This document shows positions 26,079 through 34,119 of a stretch of DNA of 64,000 bases, piece after piece. The first letter of the stretch is position 1. Every line of letters starts with the position of its first letter. Position numbers and translations under genes: made by a program. The notes under the pieces were generated by a model. That model saw only the letters and a list, made by a program, of their open reading frames with translations, was not told the DNA's origin and ran no database searches. Source of the DNA: Methanoculleus horonobensis (GTDB lineage Archaea; Halobacteriota; Methanomicrobia; Methanomicrobiales; Methanoculleaceae); assembly GCF_001602375.1 (NCBI RefSeq), contig NZ_BCNY01000015.1, forward strand, positions 1-64,000. Reading direction: 5' to 3'.

Positions 26079-27068
26079 TTACCATCCCGGGTTGTAATTT
26101 GCAGAAAGAACCTCTCCCGAATGGGCGTTCATCCATATTTCAGCCGCCCTCGGCGGATCCTGCGAGCGGTGCCGCTCGTCGTCGAACGTGATGTGCCAGG
26201 CAAGAGGCACCGCGACCGGTTCCTTTGATGGGCGTTGCCGTGCGTTCAGGTCGTACCACCGCAGCTCTGTCGACCGGATGGCGAACTCGCCGGGATCCTT
26301 GCCGTAGGTATCGTTGAGGTACGCCAGAACCCGTTCCTGTACCGCGTCTTCCGGGATCGAGGGGTCAGGATCGGCCATGGTGTCGTTGTTCGATACTTTC
26401 CAGAACTTAGAAAAAGAGACGACACGGCCGTTGACTGAATCGATCGCAAGGATGAACCCGTCATACAGGCAGAGGACGCCGTCGATCGAGCGCCGATATA
26501 CGAAATGGTACGGGCCGTTTCGCGAACCCAGCGGTGTATCTACCATAGAGAGTGCGGCGTCGGTCTTCACGACGTCCGAACGCTCGGTTCGCTCCCGGAG
26601 ATATGCATCGGCAATCTCTTCCGCCGCATCGATCGTGATTGCAGGATCATCAGACCGGAAATAGTCGCGGCCATCCTGGAAATGCACCATCTCCCCGTCG
26701 ACAGCATCGATCCATACCATGATATCACCTTCAGGGTCGGGGTCGTCTACCGCTTTCACCCGGAACCGCCAGACGTCGCCATAGGTCTGCACGTCATACG
26801 GTTCGGCGACCATCCGTTCGATCCGGACCCCGGGGATCTCCCGTCCCAGTGCGGCCGCGGCGAGAGAACGTGCTTCCTCCTCGCCGATCAGGCCGCCCGG
26901 CGACGGTTGAGCCGTTGTCACCCCGGGCGACACCGTCGCCTCCGGCGACGTCGGTGCAGCCGGCCCGTTTTCACTCGCATCCGTCCCGACACACCCCGCC
27001 GACGCTGCCAAACAGGCAAGGAAGAGGACTGCTGCGAGTGTGTAACCGATTTTGTTGATAGGTTTCAT
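26079..27068 (-). CDS. Lipoprotein with PepSY/YcdB-like repeats
   Basis: Protein of 329 residues. A signal peptide ends in a lipobox (ASAGC near residue 26), followed by a Thr/Pro/Ser-rich spacer. The mature part seems to hold two or three PepSY-like units, e.g. EEARSLAAAALG...VWRFRVKA...WIDAVDGEMVHF near residues 65-135, and further ones ending VNGRVVSFSKFWK and NAHSGEVLSANYNPGW. Such domains often act as protease inhibitors or sensors outside the cell; that role is inferred here. It sits behind leader copy B and upstream of the ABC-2 permease. Confidence 0.72.
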   Translation of the reverse strand: MKPINKIGYTLAAVLFLACLAASAGCVGTDASENGPAAPTSPEATVSPGVTTAQPSPGGLIGEEEARSLAAAALGREIPGVRIERMVAEPYDVQTYGDVWRFRVKAVDDPDPEGDIMVWIDAVDGEMVHFQDGRDYFRSDDPAITIDAAEEIADAYLRERTERSDVVKTDAALSMVDTPLGSRNGPYHFVYRRSIDGVLCLYDGFILAIDSVNGRVVSFSKFWKVSNNDTMADPDPSIPEDAVQERVLAYLNDTYGKDPGEFAIRSTELRWYDLNARQRPSKEPVAVPLAWHITFDDERHRSQDPPRAAEIWMNAHSGEVLSANYNPGW

Positions 27069-27345
27069 GGTTCTATCCTCATTTCACGCATGCCCCGGGA
27101 GGCCGCGGAACCGCAAGGGCTATTCCTGTTCACAGCCGCCAGCACCATCAGCCTCCAGGCACGCTGTGGGAGCCGGGAAACGACGCCAATCGAGATCCGC
27201 AGACTCCCGCAGGATACCGCATGCGGTATCGCCAATCGAGACGTTGTTGTCCGTCGTTATACCTTTTCTGTGCCAATCATCAAATCGACCGGGCACTCGA
27301 AGGCCCCGGATCGGGAATATGATCAGTTCTGCAGATGCAGGAGCC
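27069..27345 (-). repeat. Inverted leader repeat, copy B, with perfect palindrome
   Basis: Reverse-complement partner of 22974-23248. Its core at 27213-27230, GATACCGCATGCGGTATC, is a perfect 18 bp palindrome. Next to it CTCGATTGGCGATACC repeats part of the nearby CTCGATTGGCGTCGT. The element runs up to the start of the lipoprotein gene, so it looks like a leader and not a free element. Bases 27346-27468 hold nothing further that I can name. Confidence 0.7.
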
Positions 27346-27468
27346 TGCTACTCCGGCACAATCCCCGAATACCGGCTGCAGGCCGATCGGGCACGTCTGC
27401 GCGACGCCGGCGGGGGCCGGAGATGTGCCGGACTGAAGGTGGCAAGAGCCTTCATCCGCAAGACAGAC

Positions 27469-28317
27469 TCACCCGGTATGTTCCGCAGGAACCTGTGCGG
27501 GTTCGGGACTGCGGTCATGCACATACTCCGTCATCAGCATTCGAGCGTAGTTGTCGGTGAGAGTATACCGCACATACCGCCCCTCCCTCTCGGACATTAC
27601 AATTCCCTGGTGTTCCAGATATTTTACGTGCGTATAGACTGTGGCTTTGGACAGACCCGACTCTTCGGCGAGCTCTTCGGTGTGTGCACCCCCATTCAGG
27701 AAGATCTGTGTTATAATCCCCCGCCGGGCGTCATTGTTCATAGTAATGATAAGAGTCTCATTTTCAGCCGAATACGGCGAACCGGGGGCAAAATAGTGGA
27801 TTCTCCCCCTGCTCCTGATCGCCTTCAACAGACCTGCGGACTCCAGTCTCTCCAGATGGTAGCCAAGTGTTCCTCTCGTCAGGGACATCTCCTGCAACAA
27901 TTTCCTGAAATGCAACCCCGGGTTTGCCTTGATGAAATTCAGGATCTCAAGCCTCCGTGGGCTGTCCAGAACATTCTTTCTGGAGATTCGTTTGTACCCG
28001 AGGTAGCCGAAGGCCTTCAGGGGGAGAAGGACCTCGATCGGGGCCGCCGTCAACTGGGGAAACACGCACAGCAGCAGGACGAGCCAGAGCGGGATCGGGT
28101 CGATCTCCCGCACCGTCTCGCCCGATACAGAGGCGCCGGGCTCTTGCCCGACATTTCTCGAGGGCCGAACCGTGTATTCGGTGGCATCGGCAACCGATAT
28201 CAGCAGAACCGAAAATAGGATCGAGAGGGTGAGTAACCGGAGAAGTCTGCCCGCTCCGGCGCCGGTAGAGGTTGAGGACGTACGATCTCCGGAACGACAC
28301 CTGTTCGCCGTATACAT
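27469..28317 (-). CDS. Membrane-anchored double winged-helix regulator B
   Basis: About 282 residues, taking the ATG at 28317 (GGGAG lies just upstream); an ATG at 28335 is possible. One hydrophobic helix near residues 25-45 (LLTLSILFSVLLI), an outer loop, and a second helix (PLWLVLLLCVFPQL) precede two winged helices, around RGTLGYHLERLESAGLL and KATVYTHVKYLEHQGIV. It has the same architecture as the regulator at 21571 with a different sequence. Together they bound the exported-protein island. Confidence 0.8.
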   Translation of the reverse strand: MYTANRCRSGDRTSSTSTGAGAGRLLRLLTLSILFSVLLISVADATEYTVRPSRNVGQEPGASVSGETVREIDPIPLWLVLLLCVFPQLTAAPIEVLLPLKAFGYLGYKRISRKNVLDSPRRLEILNFIKANPGLHFRKLLQEMSLTRGTLGYHLERLESAGLLKAIRSRGRIHYFAPGSPYSAENETLIITMNNDARRGIITQIFLNGGAHTEELAEESGLSKATVYTHVKYLEHQGIVMSEREGRYVRYTLTDNYARMLMTEYVHDRSPEPAQVPAEHTG

Positions 28318-28631
28318 AGAATCTCCCGGGGCCATGAATTTTCTCTTAACTGATACCTCAATATGGCTTTCCGTATTTTATGAGTTTTATAGCACAAAAA
28401 TCAATTTTATCTCGTCTCTGCCCGCTTCGTCTCCAGGAGACGAACGTACCTGAGGACCATCACGACCGTATCGTGCCCGCCGGAGTTGCCATATCCGAAA
28501 AACAGGTGCAATGCTGACGTGCCGGGACGGCCTGCGCGCAATGCACGGCGAGAGCGCCCTCCACCGGATCTGCTGAAAGACTTCGTTATACCCCGAGAGG
28601 CGCACGGGTAGATAGAGCGCCCTCCGCCGGC

Positions 28632-29360
28632 TCACTCCCAGCAGAACGTCTCCATATCGTATCCGGCGTGCGGCATATCCGGCGGAACCATGTGGCTCAT
28701 GTGGACGCACCGGTAGTCCCTCGCCCCGACGCCGCGGGCGAACCGGACGGCCTCGGCGTAGTTCATGTGCTTGGTGATGGAGTAGCCTTCGGGAGCGATG
28801 GCGTCGACGAAGAGGAGATCGATATCGGTATTTTTGAGGAGATCCATGCTCGCTTCCGGGATATCCTCCCGCGTGTCGGCGGTGTAGGCGACCGCAACAT
28901 CGTCGTGCTCGATCAGGAGCCCGCAGGTGTAGACCGGCGGGTGGTTCACCTCAAAGAACGTGAAGGTCACGCCGAAGAGGTCGAACGGCTCGTAAACGGG
29001 GACCGGGTGCTTCTCGAACGGCAGGAAGTGGAGGTAGCCCGAGCAGTAGTCCATCACCGGCGGCGCCGCGTAGGCCGGCGGCACCTTCTGCACCCGGTAG
29101 AACTCGCCGAACCCGATGAAGTGGTCGTAATGGCCGTGCGACCAGAGGACGGCGTCGATGTGGGGCGAACAGGCCCGGAGGAGTTGCTGGCGGAGGTCCG
29201 GGGACGACTCGATGAGGATGTGCTTTCCATCCGTCTCGACGAGGAGGGACGTCCGGAGCCTCGACCGCCCCGCCGCGACCATCGCCCGGCAGTTCACGCA
29301 GTCGCACCCCACCTTCGGCGTCCCGATGGCGTCCCCGGTCCCGAGCAGCGTGATCCGCAT
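28632..29360 (-). CDS. Metallo-beta-lactamase-fold hydrolase, PhnP-like
   Basis: Protein of 242 residues. The metal motif is SHGHYDHFIGF near residue 95, and the N-terminal LGTGDAIGTPKVGCDCVNC contains the CxC..C zinc site found in PhnP and related cyclic-phosphate phosphodiesterases. Later His in VNHPPVY and CVHMSHM complete the site. The likely substrate is a cyclic or diester phosphate, unproven. It is the last gene of a minus-strand run and starts 1 bp after the AAA ATPase gene. Bases 28336-28631 downstream hold no recognised feature. Confidence 0.85.
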   Translation of the reverse strand: MRITLLGTGDAIGTPKVGCDCVNCRAMVAAGRSRLRTSLLVETDGKHILIESSPDLRQQLLRACSPHIDAVLWSHGHYDHFIGFGEFYRVQKVPPAYAAPPVMDYCSGYLHFLPFEKHPVPVYEPFDLFGVTFTFFEVNHPPVYTCGLLIEHDDVAVAYTADTREDIPEASMDLLKNTDIDLLFVDAIAPEGYSITKHMNYAEAVRFARGVGARDYRCVHMSHMVPPDMPHAGYDMETFCWE

Positions 29361-29361
29361 C

Positions 29362-30678
29362 TCAGCGCCCTGTCCGGATGACGTTCCTCTCCTCCGCCCG
29401 GAGGAGACCCTGCTCGATGTCCACCGGGCCGATCCGGTGCCGGTCCTCCATCAGCGCCGACATCACGGCCTCTTTCATCATCATCCTCAAATCGGAGCCT
29501 GAGAACCCTTCCGTCCGGGCGGCAAGGTCCGCGAAGTCGCATTCGCACTCGATCGTGGCGGCGACCTTTTCGAGGATCGCCTGCCGCATCTCCCGGTCGG
29601 GGAGCGGGAACTCCACGACCTCATCGAACCGCCGCCAGGCAGCCTCGTCGAGGATCCTGGGGTGGTTCGTCGCCCCGATGAGGAGGACGCCGTTCTTGAT
29701 GAAACTGATCTGGTCGATGTTTTTTAAGAGCATGTTCACCGCGCGCTTCATCGCGCCGTGGTCGTCGCTGACCCGGGTCTTCGCGACGAAGTCGAACTCG
29801 TCGATGAAGAGGATGCAGGGGGAGAGTTTCTTCGCGAGATCGAAGATCCGGTCGATGTTCTTCGAGGTCTCGCCCAGGTACTGGGAGGTGACCATCGCGA
29901 GACGGACCTCGAGCACCGGCATGTGGAGCGCCCGCGACATCGCGAGCGCAAGCGAGGTCTTCCCGGTTCCGGGCGGGCCGACGAAGAGGAGCCGGCCGAA
30001 CTCGTAGATGCCGTGCTGTTTTAAGAAGTCGCGGTGCCCGAGGGCAACGCCGATCTTCTTGATGGTCTCCTCCTGCCGGGGCGTGCAGACCAGTTTCTCG
30101 ACGGTGAACTCGACCTCGTTCGGTGCGCTGATGATGATGAGGTCGCGCGCTTCCCGCATCTCCTCGCTCTCTCCGATGATCCGGGAGAGCCTCGCCTCCA
30201 CGTACTCCTTCGTATCCTCGAACCGGCGGTTTTTCGCCCGGACGTCGCGGTACCTGACCCCGACGCCGTCTTTCCCGTCGAAGAAGTACGCGAGAACGGG
30301 ATTCTCCCCGACCCTCTCCTCCCCGCCTTTCTTCAGGAACCATCCCGCCGCCGTGTCGAGCGAAGGCAGGTTCAGCCGCTGCCCGAACTCGTCGTATCCG
30401 ACGAACGGGTTTGCGCGAACAGCCTGGCAGACGGCGTCAGGGGTGCTGAAAACCTTCCTGATCGCTCCCTCGCTCACGATCAGGGGACGTTTCACCTCGG
30501 GATTTCCGCTGCTCCCGGCACCGAAGAACTCCCGGCAGCGCGGGCTGAGGTCATTGATGTCGAGTTCCTCGTTCCGGTTGAATATCTCCGCGGTGAGCAG
30601 GAGTTCCATGATGGCGAGGACGTCACGTGTACCAGTGTCGCCGGTCATTCTATGAGCAGACATATTTGTGCGCGGCAT
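29362..30678 (-). CDS. AAA ATPase with an unusual N-terminal region
   Basis: About 438 residues. The AAA module is in the C-terminal half: Walker A GPPGTGKT near 245, Walker B ILFIDEFD near 300, sensor 1 GATNHPRILD and arginine-finger region AAWRRFDEVVEFPLP. It resembles proteasomal/Cdc48-type AAA domains. The first ~230 residues (ELDINDLSPRCREFFG and GYDEFGQRLNLPSL) do not match a domain I know and may bind substrate. It lies 10-15 bp after methionine aminopeptidase and 1 bp before the MBL hydrolase, in a single operon. Several ATG/TTG starts are possible. Confidence 0.8.
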   Translation of the reverse strand: MPRTNMSAHRMTGDTGTRDVLAIMELLLTAEIFNRNEELDINDLSPRCREFFGAGSSGNPEVKRPLIVSEGAIRKVFSTPDAVCQAVRANPFVGYDEFGQRLNLPSLDTAAGWFLKKGGEERVGENPVLAYFFDGKDGVGVRYRDVRAKNRRFEDTKEYVEARLSRIIGESEEMREARDLIIISAPNEVEFTVEKLVCTPRQEETIKKIGVALGHRDFLKQHGIYEFGRLLFVGPPGTGKTSLALAMSRALHMPVLEVRLAMVTSQYLGETSKNIDRIFDLAKKLSPCILFIDEFDFVAKTRVSDDHGAMKRAVNMLLKNIDQISFIKNGVLLIGATNHPRILDEAAWRRFDEVVEFPLPDREMRQAILEKVAATIECECDFADLAARTEGFSGSDLRMMMKEAVMSALMEDRHRIGPVDIEQGLLRAEERNVIRTGR

Positions 30679-30691
30679 CAATAAGCGTAAC

Positions 30692-31573
30692 TCACCGGGT
30701 GGTGACCTCGCACCCCTCTTCGGTGACGATCATGGTGTGCTCCGCCTGCGAGACGAACGAGCCCGGGACGTCGTGCAGCATCGGGAAGGGATGAAGGATC
30801 CCGTTCCGCACAAGGGTGGATAACCCGATCTCGATCTTGTCCCCCTGAACCCAGCGGCGGGAGAACGGTAACCCCCTGCGCGGCCGGGCGGTCTCGAGAA
30901 TCCGTCTTGCCGACGGGAGGCGTGCGGGCCGGGCTGCGATCTGCTTGTAGATCTCCACGCGCGCCGCCTCGGTGACCTTCCCCGACCCCGTTGTGGCGAA
31001 GGGCTCGATCGCAAAGACCATCCCCTCTTCGATGACGGTGCCGCCGCTCATCGCGACGTTCGGGATCGTGGGCTTTCCGTGGAGGTCGTAGCGGTCGAGG
31101 CCGTGCCCGGTGAGGTTTCCGACCGGCTTGTAGCCGTGCTCCTCGATCGACGCCTGGATGATCGTCCCGAGCTCCCCGGTGACGATGCCCGGCCGGACAA
31201 CTCCGATCGCCGCCTCGAGGGCCGCCCGGGACGCCTCGACGAGCGCCCCGTGGTCGCCGAGGTCGACGGTCATGGCGGTGTCGGCGATGTAGCCGTCGAC
31301 GTGTATCCCGAGATCGACCTTGATGAGGTCGCCCCGGGCAAACACCCGCTCGTCTCCGGGCATGGCGGTGTCATGCGCCGCGGCCTCGTTGAAGGAGACG
31401 TTCAAGGGGAAGGCGAGCAGCGCTCCCTCCTCGGCCACCATATTCTCCGTCTCTTCGACCATATCGAGGAGGAGCGTCCCCTCCTTCACGAGCCCCGCAC
31501 CACGCCGGAGCACCTTCCTTGCCAGCGCCCCTGCTTCCCGGTAGGCATCGTAAACTTCGTTATCCATGATCAT
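30692..31573 (-). CDS. map: Methionine aminopeptidase, type II
   Basis: Protein of 293 residues that removes the initiator Met. Metal ligands are visible: the Asp pair in VDLGIHVDGYIADTAM, the His in GHGLDRYDLHG, the Glu in AIEPFAT and the last Glu near the C-terminus. The ~60-residue insertion near 195-255 (RLPSARRILETARPRRGLPF) marks type II, the archaeal form. Its ATG overlaps the stop of the upstream M24 peptidase by 4 nt. Confidence 0.93.
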   Translation of the reverse strand: MIMDNEVYDAYREAGALARKVLRRGAGLVKEGTLLLDMVEETENMVAEEGALLAFPLNVSFNEAAAHDTAMPGDERVFARGDLIKVDLGIHVDGYIADTAMTVDLGDHGALVEASRAALEAAIGVVRPGIVTGELGTIIQASIEEHGYKPVGNLTGHGLDRYDLHGKPTIPNVAMSGGTVIEEGMVFAIEPFATTGSGKVTEAARVEIYKQIAARPARLPSARRILETARPRRGLPFSRRWVQGDKIEIGLSTLVRNGILHPFPMLHDVPGSFVSQAEHTMIVTEEGCEVTTR

Positions 31574-32700
31574 AGCGTGAGCTCCTCTCTGTATTGGGTG
31601 AACCGGTCAAACCCGATCTCAGTCACCGCGCCCATATCCTCCAGTCGGACGCCGCCGGTTCCGGGATAGTAGAGCCCCGGTTCGATCGTGACGACGTTTC
31701 CAGGGACGAGTTCCCCGCCCTGCGGCCCGAGCGACGGCTCTTCGTGCACCTCGAGCCCGACGCCGTGGCCGAGGCTGTGGGTGAATCCCTGCGTGTTGCT
31801 CTCGTAGCCGCGGTCGCGGAAGAACTCGACCGTCGCGCGGTAGAGATCGGCGCCGACGGCACCGGCACGGACCATCGATGCTGCGTTGGCTTTTGCGTCC
31901 CGCACAGCCTCGTACATCTCCCGGATTGCAGGAGAGGGCTCGCCTTTCACGACCGTCCGGGTCATGTCGGCGTGGTAGCCGGTAAATTCGTCCTGCGGGT
32001 AGATGTCGATGACGATCGGTTCGTTCTCCCGGAGCGGCCCTGCACCGGGGCTGTGCGGGAGAGCGGTGTCGGGACCGCAGGAGACGATGGTGTCGACCCC
32101 GCGGTAGCCGTTGGCGAGAAGGCAAGCGTGCATCTCGGCGCGGACGGTCTCAGAGGTGAGGGGCGCGCCGTTCCGGTGAAGGACGCCCCCTTTCGGGACG
32201 GACGAGCGGATGAGCGCCAGCCCGTGCTCAATCGCGGCCTCGGTAGCCCGCTGAACCGAGCGAATCCACTCGATCTCCTCCGGCGTCTTGACCGCCCGCA
32301 TCGCCTCGACCGCCCCCCGCTCGTCGAGGACGACCGGCTGGAACGATTCGAGTTCTCTCGCGAGCGCAAGCGGGAAGTTCGCGGGGACGAGAACCGGGCC
32401 ACCGGCGAGGTCGGCGATCATGTGGGCGGTCGCACGCCAGCGCGGCTCTCCGGCCTTGATGTACTCGAGGTACCCGGCATCGGCACGGGTGGCGACCGCC
32501 GCCGTCGATTCGCGGACGGCACGTTCGTGCTCCATCTGCGGGACGACGATCATCCCGCGCTCGCCCGGTTTCTGGACGTAGACCACGGGGTCGGTGGTGC
32601 GGAACCGGGTCAGGTAGCGCACGTTGGCATCTATAGACGAGCCGTAGGCCGCGTATGCCGCTGCATCCGTGTCCCGGATAACCGAATCCAGTCCATTCAT
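31570..32700 (-). CDS. Xaa-Pro aminopeptidase-like M24 peptidase
   Basis: About 376 residues, starting at MNGLDSVI; the frame is open further upstream but lacks a ribosome site there. An N-terminal creatinase-like domain (~1-130) is followed by the pita-bread domain with metal ligands in IDIYPQDEFTGYHADMTR, HSLGHGVGLEVHE, TIEPGLYYPG and a final Glu in RLEDMG. It should cleave peptides with Pro in position 2. It is the first gene of the four-gene minus-strand operon. Confidence 0.88.
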   Translation of the reverse strand: MNGLDSVIRDTDAAAYAAYGSSIDANVRYLTRFRTTDPVVYVQKPGERGMIVVPQMEHERAVRESTAAVATRADAGYLEYIKAGEPRWRATAHMIADLAGGPVLVPANFPLALARELESFQPVVLDERGAVEAMRAVKTPEEIEWIRSVQRATEAAIEHGLALIRSSVPKGGVLHRNGAPLTSETVRAEMHACLLANGYRGVDTIVSCGPDTALPHSPGAGPLRENEPIVIDIYPQDEFTGYHADMTRTVVKGEPSPAIREMYEAVRDAKANAASMVRAGAVGADLYRATVEFFRDRGYESNTQGFTHSLGHGVGLEVHEEPSLGPQGGELVPGNVVTIEPGLYYPGTGGVRLEDMGAVTEIGFDRFTQYREELTL

Positions 32701-32759
32701 TCTACCAACTCTTCCGTTGAAACCACAAGTACTTTTACCCGCGCGTTCAAGTATGAATA

Positions 32760-32993
32760 ATGGATGAGGCAACCAAACAGGTCTTCAAGGCTAAGTTCAT
32801 CATGCTGACGGTGATGCTCAACGTCATCGTCCTCTGCTTCGCCATGGGTGTCTTCGTCCTCTTCCGGTTCGCGCCTGAAGGGACCACCGGCCTTGCGATC
32901 GGTCTTCTCCTCCTCGCGGTAGGGGCGATCGCCTCCATATCGTTCCGGACGCAGTATGCCCGGGCGAAGGTCTGGCTGCACGAACAACCATAA
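32760..32993 (+). CDS. Small two-helix membrane protein
   Basis: Protein of 77 residues with two hydrophobic helices (FIMLTVMLNVIVLCFAMGVF and AIGLLLLAVGAIASISF) and charged ends. No family is recognised. It is divergent from the M24 peptidase gene and about 30 bp upstream of the winged-helix gene, so the two are probably cotranscribed. Confidence 0.65.
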   Translation: MDEATKQVFKAKFIMLTVMLNVIVLCFAMGVFVLFRFAPEGTTGLAIGLLLLAVGAIASISFRTQYARAKVWLHEQP

Positions 32994-33024
32994 TAATGCG
33001 CGTGACACGTGCGCGGAAAAACCC

Positions 33025-33324
33025 ATGCTGGCAAAGATCAAATCCGAAATTGAACTCGTCTCAAGGCACCTGGAGGTGATCCGGGCGGTCGTGGAGCACC
33101 AGCCCATCGGCATCATGAAACTCGCCGAGATCCTGGACCTCCCCTACCACCGGGTCCGCTACTCGCTACGCATCCTGGAGCAGGAGGGATACATCCGCGC
33201 CTCGCCGGCCGGCGCGGTGGCGACACCCCTTGCAGGCGACCTTCTTTCCACCCTGGACACCGAGGTCGACGAGCTGATCGATCTTCTTCGGGTTATCCGG
33301 AAGGAGAATTCCCGTAACGTTTAA
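33025..33324 (+). CDS. Winged-helix DNA-binding protein
   Basis: About 99 residues from the ATG at 33025 (MLAKIKSEIEL). A single winged helix occupies residues ~18-65: MKLAEILDLPYHRVRYSLRILEQEGYI is the HTH and RASPAGAVATP the wing. A helical tail (TLDTEVDELIDLLRVI) may dimerise. It is a predicted transcription regulator with unknown targets, and tRNA-Asn follows 35 bp later. Confidence 0.78.
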   Translation: MLAKIKSEIELVSRHLEVIRAVVEHQPIGIMKLAEILDLPYHRVRYSLRILEQEGYIRASPAGAVATPLAGDLLSTLDTEVDELIDLLRVIRKENSRNV

Positions 33325-33594
33325 TACGATTCAGTCGAGACATTATAGAGCACTTGTGTGCCGCCATAACTCAGTTGGTAGAGTGGCTGGCTGTTAACCA
33401 GCATGTCACAGGTTCGAGTCCTGTTGGCGGCGTTTCCATCTCCGGTCTTTTCAGCAGAATCACGCCTTATTGCACCCCGTATTTTCATTCCCGCGATCTC
33501 TCCCCTGAGCGCCCGAAGACCTATACAACACATTGTCCCGATCGTTTTGGTTCTGCAAAAAAGAATTCCCGTGATGTCTGATACGATTCAGTCG
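33305..33594. repeat. Direct repeat flanking tRNA-Asn (33305-33337 and 33562-33594)
   Basis: AGAATTCCCGT, a variable 6-7 nt, then ATACGATTCAGTCG occurs at the end of the winged-helix gene and again 257 bp later, past tRNA-Asn. The two 33 bp copies differ at about five positions. Between tRNA-Asn and the next gene (33433-33747) no reading frame is convincing and no integrase is present. Confidence 0.6.
33360..33432 (+). tRNA. tRNA-Asn (anticodon GUU)
   Basis: The 73 nt fold as a cloverleaf: acceptor GCCGCCA pairs with TGGCGGC, the D arm holds AGTTGGTAGAG, the anticodon loop CTGTTAACC has GTT, and the T loop is GGTTCGAGTCC. The discriminator base is G, as expected for Asn. CCA is not encoded. 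No intron is seen. Confidence 0.96.
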
Positions 33595-33747
33595 GCGTCT
33601 TTCCGAATCCTCGTTACCCCACGCGAAGGCTATGTCGACCGGGTCGGGATACGCCTCCGCACCGAAGTCTCCGCTCTACGACGATGAACGCCGTTTTGCA
33701 CCGCTACGCACAGAACCTCATGACGAGACGGGTTCTCTCGGGCAGGG

Positions 33748-33933
33748 TTACTTGCTCCAGGGCGATTGCCCCGAGACCAGGAGTTTCTCCGGCCGGTGCC
33801 CGTCCACCCCGGCGTCCTGCTTTGCCGCCGCCTCCAGGCATTCCGCGCTGCAGTAGGGTACGCTTTCGCCTGCGGCTCGCTCCTTCAGCGAGAACTCCCG
33901 TCCGCAGTATCCACAATAGGCTAATTTTGGCAT
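33748..33933 (-). CDS. Small zinc-finger protein (TRASH/YHS-like)
   Basis: Protein of 61 residues. CGYCGREF near residue 7 and a second YCSAEC pair 20 residues later form a likely four-Cys zinc site, similar to small TRASH/MYND-like metal-binding modules. AGGTGAG lies 7 nt before the ATG, a strong ribosome site that supports real coding. Function unknown. Confidence 0.7.
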   Translation of the reverse strand: MPKLAYCGYCGREFSLKERAAGESVPYCSAECLEAAAKQDAGVDGHRPEKLLVSGQSPWSK

Positions 33934-34119
33934 CCGAACTCACCTGAAGATAGAAAAGGTATGTCAGAGGATAAACTTTCCCCCAGGTTCCGAAAGATCG
34001 CCATCGGTCGATCCAGAATTGTCCGTTCGATGAACCGGAGACGTCCGGCGGATGGCCTCGTGCATGGGAGTGCCCCCTCCTTTTACCGGCGCCGGCAAGG
34101 CGATGCTAAGGGCACACCT

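Noticed and set aside
22974-27345. Composite transposon bounded by inverted repeats
   Set aside because: No transposase is inside, each repeat ends exactly at a start codon, and there is no target-site duplication that I can see. A shared leader fits better.
26505-28218. Long plus-strand frames over the lipoprotein leader and regulator B
   Set aside because: They are antisense to genes with signal peptides and HTH motifs, and the similarity between frames in the two leader copies follows from the DNA repeat itself.
28387-28710. 107-codon minus-strand frame downstream of the MBL gene
   Set aside because: It overlaps the end of the MBL hydrolase in another frame and has an Arg-rich shadow composition.
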